From Candidatus Bathyarchaeota archaeon (GTDB lineage Archaea > Thermoproteota > Bathyarchaeia > 40CM-2-53-6 > RBG-13-38-9): DNA of 11,843 nucleotides. The stretch lies in NCBI GenBank assembly GCA_023144075.1, contig JAGLGJ010000018.1, forward strand, positions 1 to 11,843, given 5' to 3'. The translations under genes and the position numbers were made by a program. Below are positions 5,696-11,843 of the stretch, in pieces. The first letter of the stretch is position 1; every line of letters starts with the position of its first letter. The notes below the pieces were generated by a model that was not told the DNA's origin, searched no databases, and worked only from the letters and a program-made list of their open reading frames with translations.

Positions 5696-7228
5696 ATGAG
5701 CTTGCTTAATAATTATCTGACTTCTAAAGATATCAAAAGACTAGATCTTAATTCTGATTATTTAGGTATCTCTACTCTTCAGCTAATGGAAAATGCAGGA
5801 AAGAGTTTAGCAACTGAAATAACCTCTAGATTCAAATCAGAATCAAGTATTTTAGTTCTCGCGGGGACAGGCAGAAATGGAGGAGATGGAATGGTGTCAG
5901 CAAGACATCTCGCTTCCCTCGGCTATAATGTAAGTACGTGGCTTATTGGTTCTGAATCTAACATTAAAGATGAAGCAGTAAAATGTAATTGGCAAACCAT
6001 AAGACGAATGAAATCTAGCATCGACACCAGGATCATTACGGACTCAACACAACTCGAAAATATTGACGTTGATGTAGTAATAGACGCTCTTCTAGGAGTT
6101 GGTTTTAGAGACAAACTAAGACAGCCAATTCTTGAGGCTGCAAGAGTTTTGAATAAGAGTAAATCTTTCATCATATCAGTAGATGTTCCAACAGGTTTTG
6201 ATGCAGATAACGGTGAAGTAGATAGTGATGTTGTCAAAGCAAATCTAACAATTACTTTTCATAATCAGAAATATGGATTTGCAAAGGGAAAAGAATATTT
6301 GGGGGACATCAAAATCGTATCGATTGGAATCCCACCCGAGGCGGAAATATATGTGGGACCTGGAGATGTAGAAACATGTTTGGGAGAAAGATCTACATAT
6401 TCCAAGAAAGGAGATTTCGGACGCCTACTTGTCATAGGTGGAAGTGAAGTCTATACGGGAGCACCAGCACTTGTAGGTCTGGCTGCACTTAGAGCTGGAG
6501 CAGATTTAGTATATGTGGCAGCGCCTGAAAAGACAGCTGAAGCAATCTCCACTATATCGCCAAATCTTATAACAATCAAGATGAGTGGAAAACATTTCAA
6601 TCAGAGTAATTTGGTAGAACTCGAAAATATTATTCGTAAAGCTGATGCTGTGGTTTTAGGACCTGGAGTGGGATTACATAAAGAATCTTCTAGGGCAACA
6701 AGGAGTCTAATTAAAAGATTGCAAGAACTTAAAAAGCCTACACTGATTGATGCAGATGCATTAAAATTTCTTACTGCCTCCATTGGCAAAATGAATTTCC
6801 CAGTGATTCTTACACCCCATGCAGGAGAATTCGAATCACTAACTTCTAGAAAAGTATCAAATGAACTCGAAAACAGAATCCTGGAAGTGAAAAAAATTGC
6901 CAAGCAAACTAATGCTATTGTACTTCTCAAAGGAACAGTTGACACAATTTCTGATGGTTCTCGTGTTAGACTTAATTTTACAGGGAATCCTGGCATGACC
7001 GTTGGAGGAACAGGAGACATACTTTCTGGTATCATCGCCTCACTAATTGCTCAAAGATGTAATCCATTTGAATCTGCAATTGCTGGGGCCTTCATAAATG
7101 GTGCAGCAGGTGATTTTGCATATGAAAAAAAGGGTTTTCATCTATTATCTACGGATCTTTTAGATGAGATCCCTAGAATCATGATAGCTCCGATGAGCCA
7201 CAGAGATGTAAAGTTCCTTGGATGCTAA
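5696..7228 (+). CDS. nnr: Bifunctional NAD(P)HX epimerase / dehydratase
   Basis: The enzyme repairs hydrated NADH and NADPH: the N-terminal YjeF_N half interconverts the R and S epimers, and the C-terminal ribokinase-like half dehydrates S-NAD(P)HX using ADP or ATP. The first half spans about residues 1-215, with LAGTGRNGGDGMVSARHL and VDVPTGFDADNGE. The second half begins near 235 (GRLLVIGGSEVYTGAPAL) and shows LGPGVG, IDADAL, LTPHAGEF, LLKGTVDTI and the catalytic NPGMTVGGTGDILSG with its key Asp. Length (about 510) is normal for the fusion. ATG 5696 is chosen because GGAGGTT lies immediately before it, though spacing is short; ATG 5684 or TTG 5702 are possible. The 3' end overlaps tsr3 by 11 bases, indicating one operon. 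Confidence 0.95.
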   Translation: MSLLNNYLTSKDIKRLDLNSDYLGISTLQLMENAGKSLATEITSRFKSESSILVLAGTGRNGGDGMVSARHLASLGYNVSTWLIGSESNIKDEAVKCNWQTIRRMKSSIDTRIITDSTQLENIDVDVVIDALLGVGFRDKLRQPILEAARVLNKSKSFIISVDVPTGFDADNGEVDSDVVKANLTITFHNQKYGFAKGKEYLGDIKIVSIGIPPEAEIYVGPGDVETCLGERSTYSKKGDFGRLLVIGGSEVYTGAPALVGLAALRAGADLVYVAAPEKTAEAISTISPNLITIKMSGKHFNQSNLVELENIIRKADAVVLGPGVGLHKESSRATRSLIKRLQELKKPTLIDADALKFLTASIGKMNFPVILTPHAGEFESLTSRKVSNELENRILEVKKIAKQTNAIVLLKGTVDTISDGSRVRLNFTGNPGMTVGGTGDILSGIIASLIAQRCNPFESAIAGAFINGAAGDFAYEKKGFHLLSTDLLDEIPRIMIAPMSHRDVKFLGC

Positions 7229-7745
7229 TAAATCAAGAGTAAGAATTTACGTATATCTTATGAAACAAGATGATCCAAGAAAATGCACTTCTTCAAAGCT
7301 GGTTAGACATAATCTTGCAAAAGCTATACGTTCGATATCGCAGATACCTAGACAATCAATCGTTCTCAATCCCCTTGCAAAAAAAACACTATTGCCTTCA
7401 GATCGGGAACATTTTCTTCATGGAGGTTTAGTGGCTATTGATTGCTCGTGGAATAAGGCCAATGAGGTCTTAAAATCAAATTATCCTGGGTTAAACAGAC
7501 GTCTACCTCTACTTTTAGCTGGTAATCCAGTGAGTTATGCCAAACTTGAGAGACTAAGTTCAGCAGAAGCTCTAGCTGCAGGTTTGATAATTACAGGTTT
7601 TAACGATCAATGCAGAGAAGTATTAGATTTATTCAAATGGGGACGTACTTTCTTTACTTTAAATCAAAGCCCACTTGAAGATTATAGTAGAGCAAAAGAT
7701 ATGAAAGAACTTAGTGAAATTGAGATGTCTTATTTCGGATCCTGA
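7218..7745 (+). CDS. tsr3: Tsr3-type rRNA aminocarboxypropyltransferase
   Basis: Tsr3 transfers the aminocarboxypropyl group of S-adenosylmethionine to a modified uridine in helix 31 of small-subunit rRNA, late in ribosome maturation. The 175-residue protein has the characteristic MKQDDPRKCTSSKL at about 15-28, LNPLAKKTLLPSD, IDCSWNKAN at about 74-82, RRLPLLLAGNPVSYAK, and SSAEALAAGLIITG. These regions form the SAM-binding SPOUT-like fold. TTG 7218 is the only plausible start because an in-frame stop lies at 7209-7211. It overlaps the nnr stop, suggesting translational coupling. No defect is visible. Confidence 0.92.
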   Translation: MDANKSRVRIYVYLMKQDDPRKCTSSKLVRHNLAKAIRSISQIPRQSIVLNPLAKKTLLPSDREHFLHGGLVAIDCSWNKANEVLKSNYPGLNRRLPLLLAGNPVSYAKLERLSSAEALAAGLIITGFNDQCREVLDLFKWGRTFFTLNQSPLEDYSRAKDMKELSEIEMSYFGS

Positions 7746-7750
7746 AAAAA
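7745..7750 (-). terminator. T6 tract after the corrinoid adenosyltransferase gene
   Basis: Read leftward, six T residues lie about 28 bases beyond the stop at 7779. The tract overlaps the end of the convergent tsr3 gene. Confidence 0.35.
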
Positions 7751-7778
7751 GTATTTTATGAATGCCCAACTTTTCCCC

Positions 7779-8312
7779 TTAGTATTCAATTCCTTTTCGT
7801 GCTTTGATTCCCTTTCTGTAAGGATGTTTTTTTTCATTGAACTCTGTTATGTAATCAGCGACGTTAAGTAATTCCGAAGGTGAGTTCCTACCAGTAATTA
7901 TTAATTCTAGTTCGATCGGTTTTTCGTTGATTAGTTCCATTACATGCTTTAATTGAATAAGACCTAGATTTATCGCATGAGTTAATTCATCAAGAATAAC
8001 AATATCGTATTTTTTACTGGCTATGGCATGTCGTGCATGATTGAATGCTTCTTCAGCTTCTTCGAAGTCTTTACTTGCTGGATTTCCTATAATAAGATCG
8101 TCTTCTCCGTATGCATATATTTCTATATTATTTATTTGGCTGGCAATATTTTTTTCACCATATTTGGATCTTCCTTTAAGAAACATTATTACGCAAATTC
8201 TCATGTTGTGGCCAGCAGCTCTTAGCGCTAATCCTAGAGCTGCAGTAGTCTTTCCTTTTCCATTTCCAGTATAGACATGAATTAATCCTGTTTTTTCAAT
8301 TTCTTTTGTCAT
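7779..8312 (-). CDS. cobO: ATP:cob(I)alamin adenosyltransferase, CobA/BtuR/CobO family
   Basis: The enzyme transfers the adenosyl group of ATP to the cobalt of corrinoids to make adenosylcobamides. The 177 residues contain the Walker-type TGNGKGKTTAALGLALRAAGH at about 15-35, MFLKGRSKYGE, the acidic VILDELTHAINLGL near 105-118, and the C-terminal ITGRNSP, ADYITEFNEKKHPYRKGIKARKGIEY. All match the CobA family, not the unrelated PduO type. Length is slightly short but complete. It lies 46 bases after purO in the same direction and is probably co-transcribed. No corrinoid biosynthesis genes flank it, so it may serve salvage. No B12 riboswitch is visible in the short gap. Confidence 0.93.
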   Translation of the reverse strand: MTKEIEKTGLIHVYTGNGKGKTTAALGLALRAAGHNMRICVIMFLKGRSKYGEKNIASQINNIEIYAYGEDDLIIGNPASKDFEEAEEAFNHARHAIASKKYDIVILDELTHAINLGLIQLKHVMELINEKPIELELIITGRNSPSELLNVADYITEFNEKKHPYRKGIKARKGIEY

Positions 8313-8358
8313 CAGTCGATCAACTTCTTTTAGAATTTGTTAACCATATCTATTTTTT

Positions 8359-8985
8359 TTAATCGCAAGTTAAATCGAGTCTTCCATTAAATAAGACCGC
8401 TGCAACTGCACCAAGATAATTAGTAAATTTATTGAAAGGGGTCATTTCTTTAAGCAGTCTAATAATCTCAAGAGCATTTTCTGCTTTAAAGTCTTTGATG
8501 ATATGTTCTCCCACTTCTTGAAGTTGTGAAGTGGATACGAAGAATGCTTTTCCAGGATATGGTTCAAATGTCTTTAAATCTAGACCATTTTCTCCAATTA
8601 ATCCCAAGATCAATTGTTCTTCAGTAGCTATTCCTAGTATTCTTGGGGTTCTCTGTTCATCTTGTTCATGTCCTAGAACGTTAAGAATTTCCGAGGCGTG
8701 GTCCATAATTTGGTCTTCTTTAGTTATTACTTTCTCAATGTAGTCTGTATGGGGGCCATTACTAACAATCAATATAGTTCTATTATTGAGATTGGCAATT
8801 TTAATACAATTGTAAAAAAGATGTGAAGGATAGGATTGGGATGAATCGCCTTTGGGAATGACTTTGGCACTATTACTTTCTATGTCAATTATTCTATCAG
8901 GAAAAGATCGACTCGATAAGCGATATCCAACAAATAGTTTACCAGTATTCGAAACACCAATCAGACATAATCTTCCTATATACAA
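8359..8985 (-). CDS. purO: IMP cyclohydrolase, archaeal PurO type
   Basis: PurO closes the purine ring of FAICAR to make IMP, the last step of de novo synthesis, in archaea that lack the PurH cyclohydrolase domain. The 208-residue protein has the family N-terminus YIGRLCLIG followed by GKLFVGYRLSSRSFPDR (about 16-32), then SHLFYNCIKI, LIVSNGPHTDYI, and near the C-terminus NYLGAVAAVLFNGRL. TTG 8985 is the start: homologues begin with M-Y-x-GR, and an in-frame stop lies at 9001-9003 with no ATG between. It is first in a two-gene unit with the corrinoid adenosyltransferase gene and diverges from tRNA-Ile. Confidence 0.9.
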   Translation of the reverse strand: MYIGRLCLIGVSNTGKLFVGYRLSSRSFPDRIIDIESNSAKVIPKGDSSQSYPSHLFYNCIKIANLNNRTILIVSNGPHTDYIEKVITKEDQIMDHASEILNVLGHEQDEQRTPRILGIATEEQLILGLIGENGLDLKTFEPYPGKAFFVSTSQLQEVGEHIIKDFKAENALEIIRLLKEMTPFNKFTNYLGAVAAVLFNGRLDLTCD

Positions 8986-9042
8986 GCGTAACAGCTCTAA
9001 TCATATTACTAGTGAATACCAATCAGAGTCGGTTGAAAAGTC

Positions 9043-9052
9043 TTAATAAGGT
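9043..9052 (+). promoter_or_regulatory. TATA-like element for tRNA-Ile
   Basis: CTTAATAAGG is centred about 28 bases before the first base of the tRNA at 9076, the usual archaeal spacing. Confidence 0.45.
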
Positions 9053-9098
9053 TAGGAGATGCCAACGAATAGGATGGGCCGGTAGCTCAGCTTGGTTA

Positions 9099-9120
9099 GG
9101 TAGCTCTTAGCGACGTCAAG
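9099..9120 (+). other. Non-canonical tRNA intron 1 (D-loop/D-stem border, 22 bases)
   Basis: It separates the D-loop AGCTTGGTTA from the stem strand GAGC. A BHB can be drawn: outer helix GCT/AGC, central helix TGGT/GTCA (two wobbles), bulges TAG and AGG, inner helix GTAGC/GCGAC with one A-G mismatch. Cleavage at the second base of each bulge gives a normal D arm. Confidence 0.82.
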
Positions 9121-9136
9121 GAGCACACGGCTGATA

Positions 9137-9154
9137 AGTCAATATATTCCAGAC
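9137..9154 (+). other. Canonical-position tRNA intron 2 (37/38, 18 bases)
   Basis: It follows CTGATA and precedes A38. The 3' bulge ACA and a three-pair central helix CTG/CAG are present, with A35 opposite C. Length and imperfect form match the 37/38 intron of the initiator tRNA in this window. Confidence 0.82.
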
Positions 9155-9205
9155 ACCGTGGGGTCGTGGGTTCAAGTCCCATCCGGCCCACCACAGTCTT
9201 AATTC

Positions 9206-9964
9206 TCAGTTGATATACTCTCGAATTTTATGATTTTGAAACTTTAATGATCTTTGTAGGCGATCATTATCATAACCTAATGGTGACAGTATTGTGGATG
9301 CAGCTCTGATCAACATTGTTTCATATTTGGTAAGGTCATAGTTCGAATCTTCTGTTACAAACTCGTTTGCAAGAACACGTTTTTCAGGTATAGGATCTTT
9401 TTCATCTACAATAAGAAATGTTATGGTCTCCCCTGAATTGATCCTTAGGCCTTGTTTAGTTAATTGTCTCGCAGCTATAGACTGGAGAGTATGATTTTCA
9501 TAATCTGAAACATCCTTTGATAGTTGTTTCTGAATTATCAAGTCTAGGGGATTGATGTCAAACTCTCTCAGAGTTTTTATATGTTCTCTAATTTTTTCGA
9601 TGGCTCTTGGAACTGACTTGTAAAGTTCTCTTGAATTGTTTGCCTCTGAAAGTTGAGATATGATGTCTAATTGACAACGTCTTATGAATGGTGGGATATC
9701 ACGTCTTCGAGCTTCGATTCCTCTATATTTTATCGTTCCATCAATGAAAGTTCCAAAATATCTGTTAAGTGTAGGAATTCCAGGTTTAACTTTTGAAGTT
9801 AAGAATATTATCCATCGATATTTGCCTTCGAAGGACAGCGGTAGATTTAGTTTAGTTTGGATCTTATCAGCTAGTTCTAGATAATCAGCTTCTTCTGCAC
9901 CTTCCTTTGCAACCCATACAGAGTCAACTATCGCATGGAGTAAATTGAAAGATTGTGACTCCAC
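9206..9964 (-). CDS. C-terminal fragment of a family B DNA polymerase
   Basis: From GTG 9964 this gives 252 residues matching the end of archaeal PolB: a motif C region LLHAIVDSVWV, then LPLSFEGKYRWI, NRYFGTFIDGTIKYRGIEARRRDIPPF (the conserved KG.E..RRD segment) and the thumb domain to the C-terminus. Exonuclease domain and polymerase motifs A and B are absent; full-length enzymes are about 780-900 residues. In the same frame, PolB-like sequence (NARYGKIDAH, then FARDTLQKT) continues upstream of the GTG to a TGA at 10049-10051, with no ATG, GTG or TTG in between. Motif C reads IVD in place of DTD, so the first catalytic Asp is missing, as in divergent or inactivated archaeal PolB forms. It may be a pseudogene remnant, or the small part of a split polymerase as in Methanothermobacter. 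Confidence 0.8.
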   Translation of the reverse strand: MESQSFNLLHAIVDSVWVAKEGAEEADYLELADKIQTKLNLPLSFEGKYRWIIFLTSKVKPGIPTLNRYFGTFIDGTIKYRGIEARRRDIPPFIRRCQLDIISQLSEANNSRELYKSVPRAIEKIREHIKTLREFDINPLDLIIQKQLSKDVSDYENHTLQSIAARQLTKQGLRINSGETITFLIVDEKDPIPEKRVLANEFVTEDSNYDLTKYETMLIRAASTILSPLGYDNDRLQRSLKFQNHKIREYIN

Positions 9965-9992
9965 AATTTGTATCGTTTTCTGAAGTGTGTCT

Positions 9993-11222
9993 CTAGCAAA
10001 TGCACATGTAGCAATGTGAGCATCGATCTTCCCATATCTTGCGTTTTTTCAATATTGTTATGGCCAAGAGTGCTACTATGATGAAAAGCATCAATGCACC
10101 AATTATGTGAGTTAGAGTGTAATCGTCTCTCCAATGTGCGGTTATTATCTTAGAAGAATCCATGTAAACATCGGCGATATTGTTTCTTGATTGGAATTCA
10201 CCATTCCATTTATCGAAGACTACTTTTCCACCAAGAAATCCAAAGAAGCCTGGCATCGCCAGTTCTTTCTCTATGTTTATTGTCGCAGTTGAACCGTCTT
10301 CATACCAACCAATACCGGTCGGATTACCGTATATTGAGTTTAACTGAAGAAAATATTCTCTATGATACTTTGCTCTGATTTCCAACGGAGATCTAATGTT
10401 AAAATCAATACCGCCATCTCTATCCTCAGAATTTCCAACTATCCAACCATCAAAAACATCTTTTTCTCCTCGACTAATATTCACTTCATCAGGAGCAGTC
10501 AGTGAAATTAAAGACTCCTTAGCATACCATCCTGACTTTTTTGAAGCAGACCCATGAGGGGCAATGACAGAAAGAAAATATTCAGTTTCATAGTCAAATA
10601 TATGAGCTATATCAGTATCATCCATAGTCTCACTTGCGCTATCAAAATTCCAGATATTATCTAGACAATAATATCTCACATTCTCTGAAGTTGTGATATA
10701 AGATTGGACAGAAATTGCATGACTTGTTTCTCTCTCCATTTCAAAAATGAATGGTTTCTCTCCCTTAATCAAGACAGGTGGTGAATCATCAATTTTTAAT
10801 TCCGTAGATAAGTGAGATGGAAGTCCAACAGCCATAATTGTCATCGAAATTGATGAAAATCTTGAGTTAATCATAGGTTCTAAATAGAAATTGACGGTTA
10901 TCTCAGAGGAGCTCCATAAGCTAATGATTTTCGATTGGAAGTAATCAAGTGTAACAGTAGAGAGAGTTGCAGTCATAGTGTAAGTGCCAATTGGTAGATA
11001 TGTAGAATAATACCCATCGGGAGTAGTCCTGACAATTGTCTCAAGATGTTCTCCTTCCACTAAAATTGTTGCGAAACCTGCTGGAACATAATCACCAAGA
11101 TAATTTCTAGCATAAACTTTTCCACTTATAGATCCTCCTTGGCTTTTACCTTCCGAAACATATGATGATGCTGCAAGTATCAGTAGGATCAAAGCAAGGA
11201 AGGCTGAACTTTTTAAAGGCAT
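9993..11222 (-). CDS. Secreted, membrane-anchored protein with carboxypeptidase-regulatory-like and GWY-repeat domains
   Basis: Residues 1-24 are a signal peptide (PLKSSAFLALILLILAASSY). Residues about 29-115 look like a carboxypeptidase regulatory-like beta sandwich (SGKVYARNYLGDYVPAG, then PDGYYSTYLPIGTYT). Two tandem beta repeats follow at about 214-288 and 290-368, each with Y-F-L near the start, a central GWY, a later W and a closing strand (RAKYHREY, TAHWRDDY); similar repeats occur in archaeal surface proteins and the InlB B-repeat superfamily. A membrane helix at about 370-391 and basic KKRK complete an outward-facing anchor. ATG 11222 is preferred over TTG 11246 because AGAAGG precedes it. 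The last 14 or so residues (WEDRCSHCYMCIC) are read out of frame through polymerase-like DNA, so the original stop appears lost. Confidence 0.8.
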   Translation of the reverse strand: MPLKSSAFLALILLILAASSYVSEGKSQGGSISGKVYARNYLGDYVPAGFATILVEGEHLETIVRTTPDGYYSTYLPIGTYTMTATLSTVTLDYFQSKIISLWSSSEITVNFYLEPMINSRFSSISMTIMAVGLPSHLSTELKIDDSPPVLIKGEKPFIFEMERETSHAISVQSYITTSENVRYYCLDNIWNFDSASETMDDTDIAHIFDYETEYFLSVIAPHGSASKKSGWYAKESLISLTAPDEVNISRGEKDVFDGWIVGNSEDRDGGIDFNIRSPLEIRAKYHREYFLQLNSIYGNPTGIGWYEDGSTATINIEKELAMPGFFGFLGGKVVFDKWNGEFQSRNNIADVYMDSSKIITAHWRDDYTLTHIIGALMLFIIVALLAITILKKRKIWEDRCSHCYMCIC

Positions 11223-11324
11223 TTTCCTTCTTGTGTATGTAACCAAAATCTTCCTAATATGGATAGTCTCGCCCTACCAGCCATTCTATGTCTTAGAATA
11301 AAATTTGAAATTTCAATCTATTTT

Positions 11325-11843
11325 TCAAAGAAGTCTTGCTCCTTCGAAATCTATTGCAGTAGAGAAGAACTTAATCATCGGATCATAGGAATTTAATGCA
11401 TCAAGAATATCAGGAACTCGTTGAACATCAGCTATTCCATGGAAAGCTTCTCCTAACATGTTTTGGGTAGCTCCAATCGAACCATTTTTCTTAGTTATCT
11501 TGATGAGTCGTTTAATTTTCTCTGTCATAAAACCAATATTTGAAGCGAATTCTCCTGATTTAGCTAAGAAATTTCTTAGAGTTGGATTTGAGAGTATAAT
11601 CTGCATTGTTTTTCTTCCTTCTGCACCTATTATTTTATAGAGTGTAGCTGAACTTAGAACCCTTGATGTTGGTATAGGTCCAATGTATCCTGACACGATT
11701 CTGTATGAGGGATGAATAGGTATCCTATCTATTTTGCATAGCCCTGGAGGGCCTCCCTCTCTCTGTATTATACATCCTCCTGCCATCTGCGGTCCAACAG
11801 TTCCAAGTCCAGTTCTGCACCTTATTTCTGCAACATGAGCATA
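11325..11843 (-). CDS. Pantoate kinase (GHMP superfamily), C-terminal part; gene runs off the window
   Basis: Archaeal pantoate kinase phosphorylates pantoate, the step before phosphopantothenate synthetase in archaeal coenzyme A synthesis. The open frame continues to the window edge, so the 5' end is missing; the visible 172 residues start YAHVAEIRCRTGLGTVGPQMAGG. The RTGLG...Q..GG segment followed by REGGPPG and KIDRIPI is typical of this archaeal kinase group (COG1829-like). The C-terminal GHMP fold follows, with SNPTLRNFL and a closing GSIGATQNMLGEAFHG. The ATP-binding PxSxGxGSS loop would lie beyond the window. The stop TGA is at 11327-11325. The 102-base gap to the next gene start holds nothing I can name. 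Confidence 0.85.
   Translation of the reverse strand, partial: YAHVAEIRCRTGLGTVGPQMAGGCIIQREGGPPGLCKIDRIPIHPSYRIVSGYIGPIPTSRVLSSATLYKIIGAEGRKTMQIILSNPTLRNFLAKSGEFASNIGFMTEKIKRLIKITKKNGSIGATQNMLGEAFHGIADVQRVPDILDALNSYDPMIKFFSTAIDFEGARLL

Larger units (their letters stand above)
9076..9193 (+). tRNA. tRNA-Ile (GAT) with two introns, CCA encoded
   Basis: Acceptor GGGCCGG (9076-9082) pairs with CCGGCCC (9183-9189); discriminator A and CCA end at 9193. Removing introns of 22 and 18 bases leaves a 78-base tRNA: D stem GCTC/GAGC, anticodon stem CACGG/CCGTG, loop CTGATAA (anticodon GAT at 9133-9135), variable loop GGGTC, T stem GTGGG/CCCAT (one G-U) and loop TTCAAGT. GAT reads AUC and AUU; AUA needs the CAU tRNA modified by TiaS. 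The 3' end is 13 bases from the end of the convergent polymerase fragment. Confidence 0.95.

Noticed and set aside
6601..7035. Leftward 144-codon frame inside nnr
   Set aside because: It is antisense to the conserved kinase-like domain of nnr and has no features of its own.
9993..10050. Cysteine-rich C-terminal tail RCSHCYMCIC of the secreted protein as a metal-binding motif
   Set aside because: The same bases read as clear PolB sequence in another frame, so the cysteines are most likely an accident of out-of-frame read-through.
1..11843. CRISPR array, insertion sequence, attachment site or defence island
   Set aside because: No regularly spaced repeats, transposase or integrase frames, and neither tRNA gene has a visible duplicated 3' end or neighbouring integrase.

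Overview
The window is archaeal and AT-rich. The evidence is a set of genes that is archaeal or nearly so (TiaS, the PurO-type IMP cyclohydrolase, pantoate kinase, a stand-alone TRAM protein, a stand-alone Lrp-type ligand domain), archaeal TATA elements, and tRNA genes interrupted by bulge-helix-bulge (BHB) introns with CCA encoded. The secreted proteins with GWY/WxG repeats and the many-intron tRNAs suggest a TACK-group lineage, with Bathyarchaeia or a relative as my best guess. That placement is inference only.

Layout. Positions 1-1173: the 5' end of an unidentified leftward gene, a palindrome-rich divergent control region, and a secreted Ig-like protein. 1238-3159: a leftward thioredoxin-reductase-like flavoprotein with an unusual nucleotide site, then a rightward integral membrane protein. 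3168-3311: a leftward initiator tRNA-Met carrying three introns. 3549-5234: a TRAM-domain protein, a possible 40-residue small protein, and tiaS. 5285-7745: a leftward Lrp-type ligand domain, then rightward nnr overlapping tsr3. 7779-8985: leftward purO and a corrinoid adenosyltransferase gene. 9076-9193: a rightward tRNA-Ile(GAT) with two introns. 9206-11222: the C-terminal third of a family B DNA polymerase abutting, out of frame, a secreted membrane-anchored protein. 11325-11843: pantoate kinase, running off the window.

Most genes are housekeeping: RNA maturation and modification (TiaS, Tsr3, two tRNAs, TRAM), nicotinamide repair (Nnr), purine synthesis (PurO), cobamide activation (adenosyltransferase) and coenzyme A synthesis (pantoate kinase). 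They form short operons or single units, not one pathway.

Two things stand out. First, five small introns sit in just two tRNA genes, three of them at non-canonical positions (two in D-loops, one in the variable loop), and three form good BHB structures that restore normal tRNAs when removed. Second, polymerase homology continues 28 codons upstream of the only usable start of the DNA polymerase fragment and stops at an A6 tract inside the tail of the neighbouring gene. This looks like a deletion or fusion junction (or an assembly chimera), and polymerase motif C has also lost its first aspartate. I see no CRISPR array, transposase or clear new defence system.
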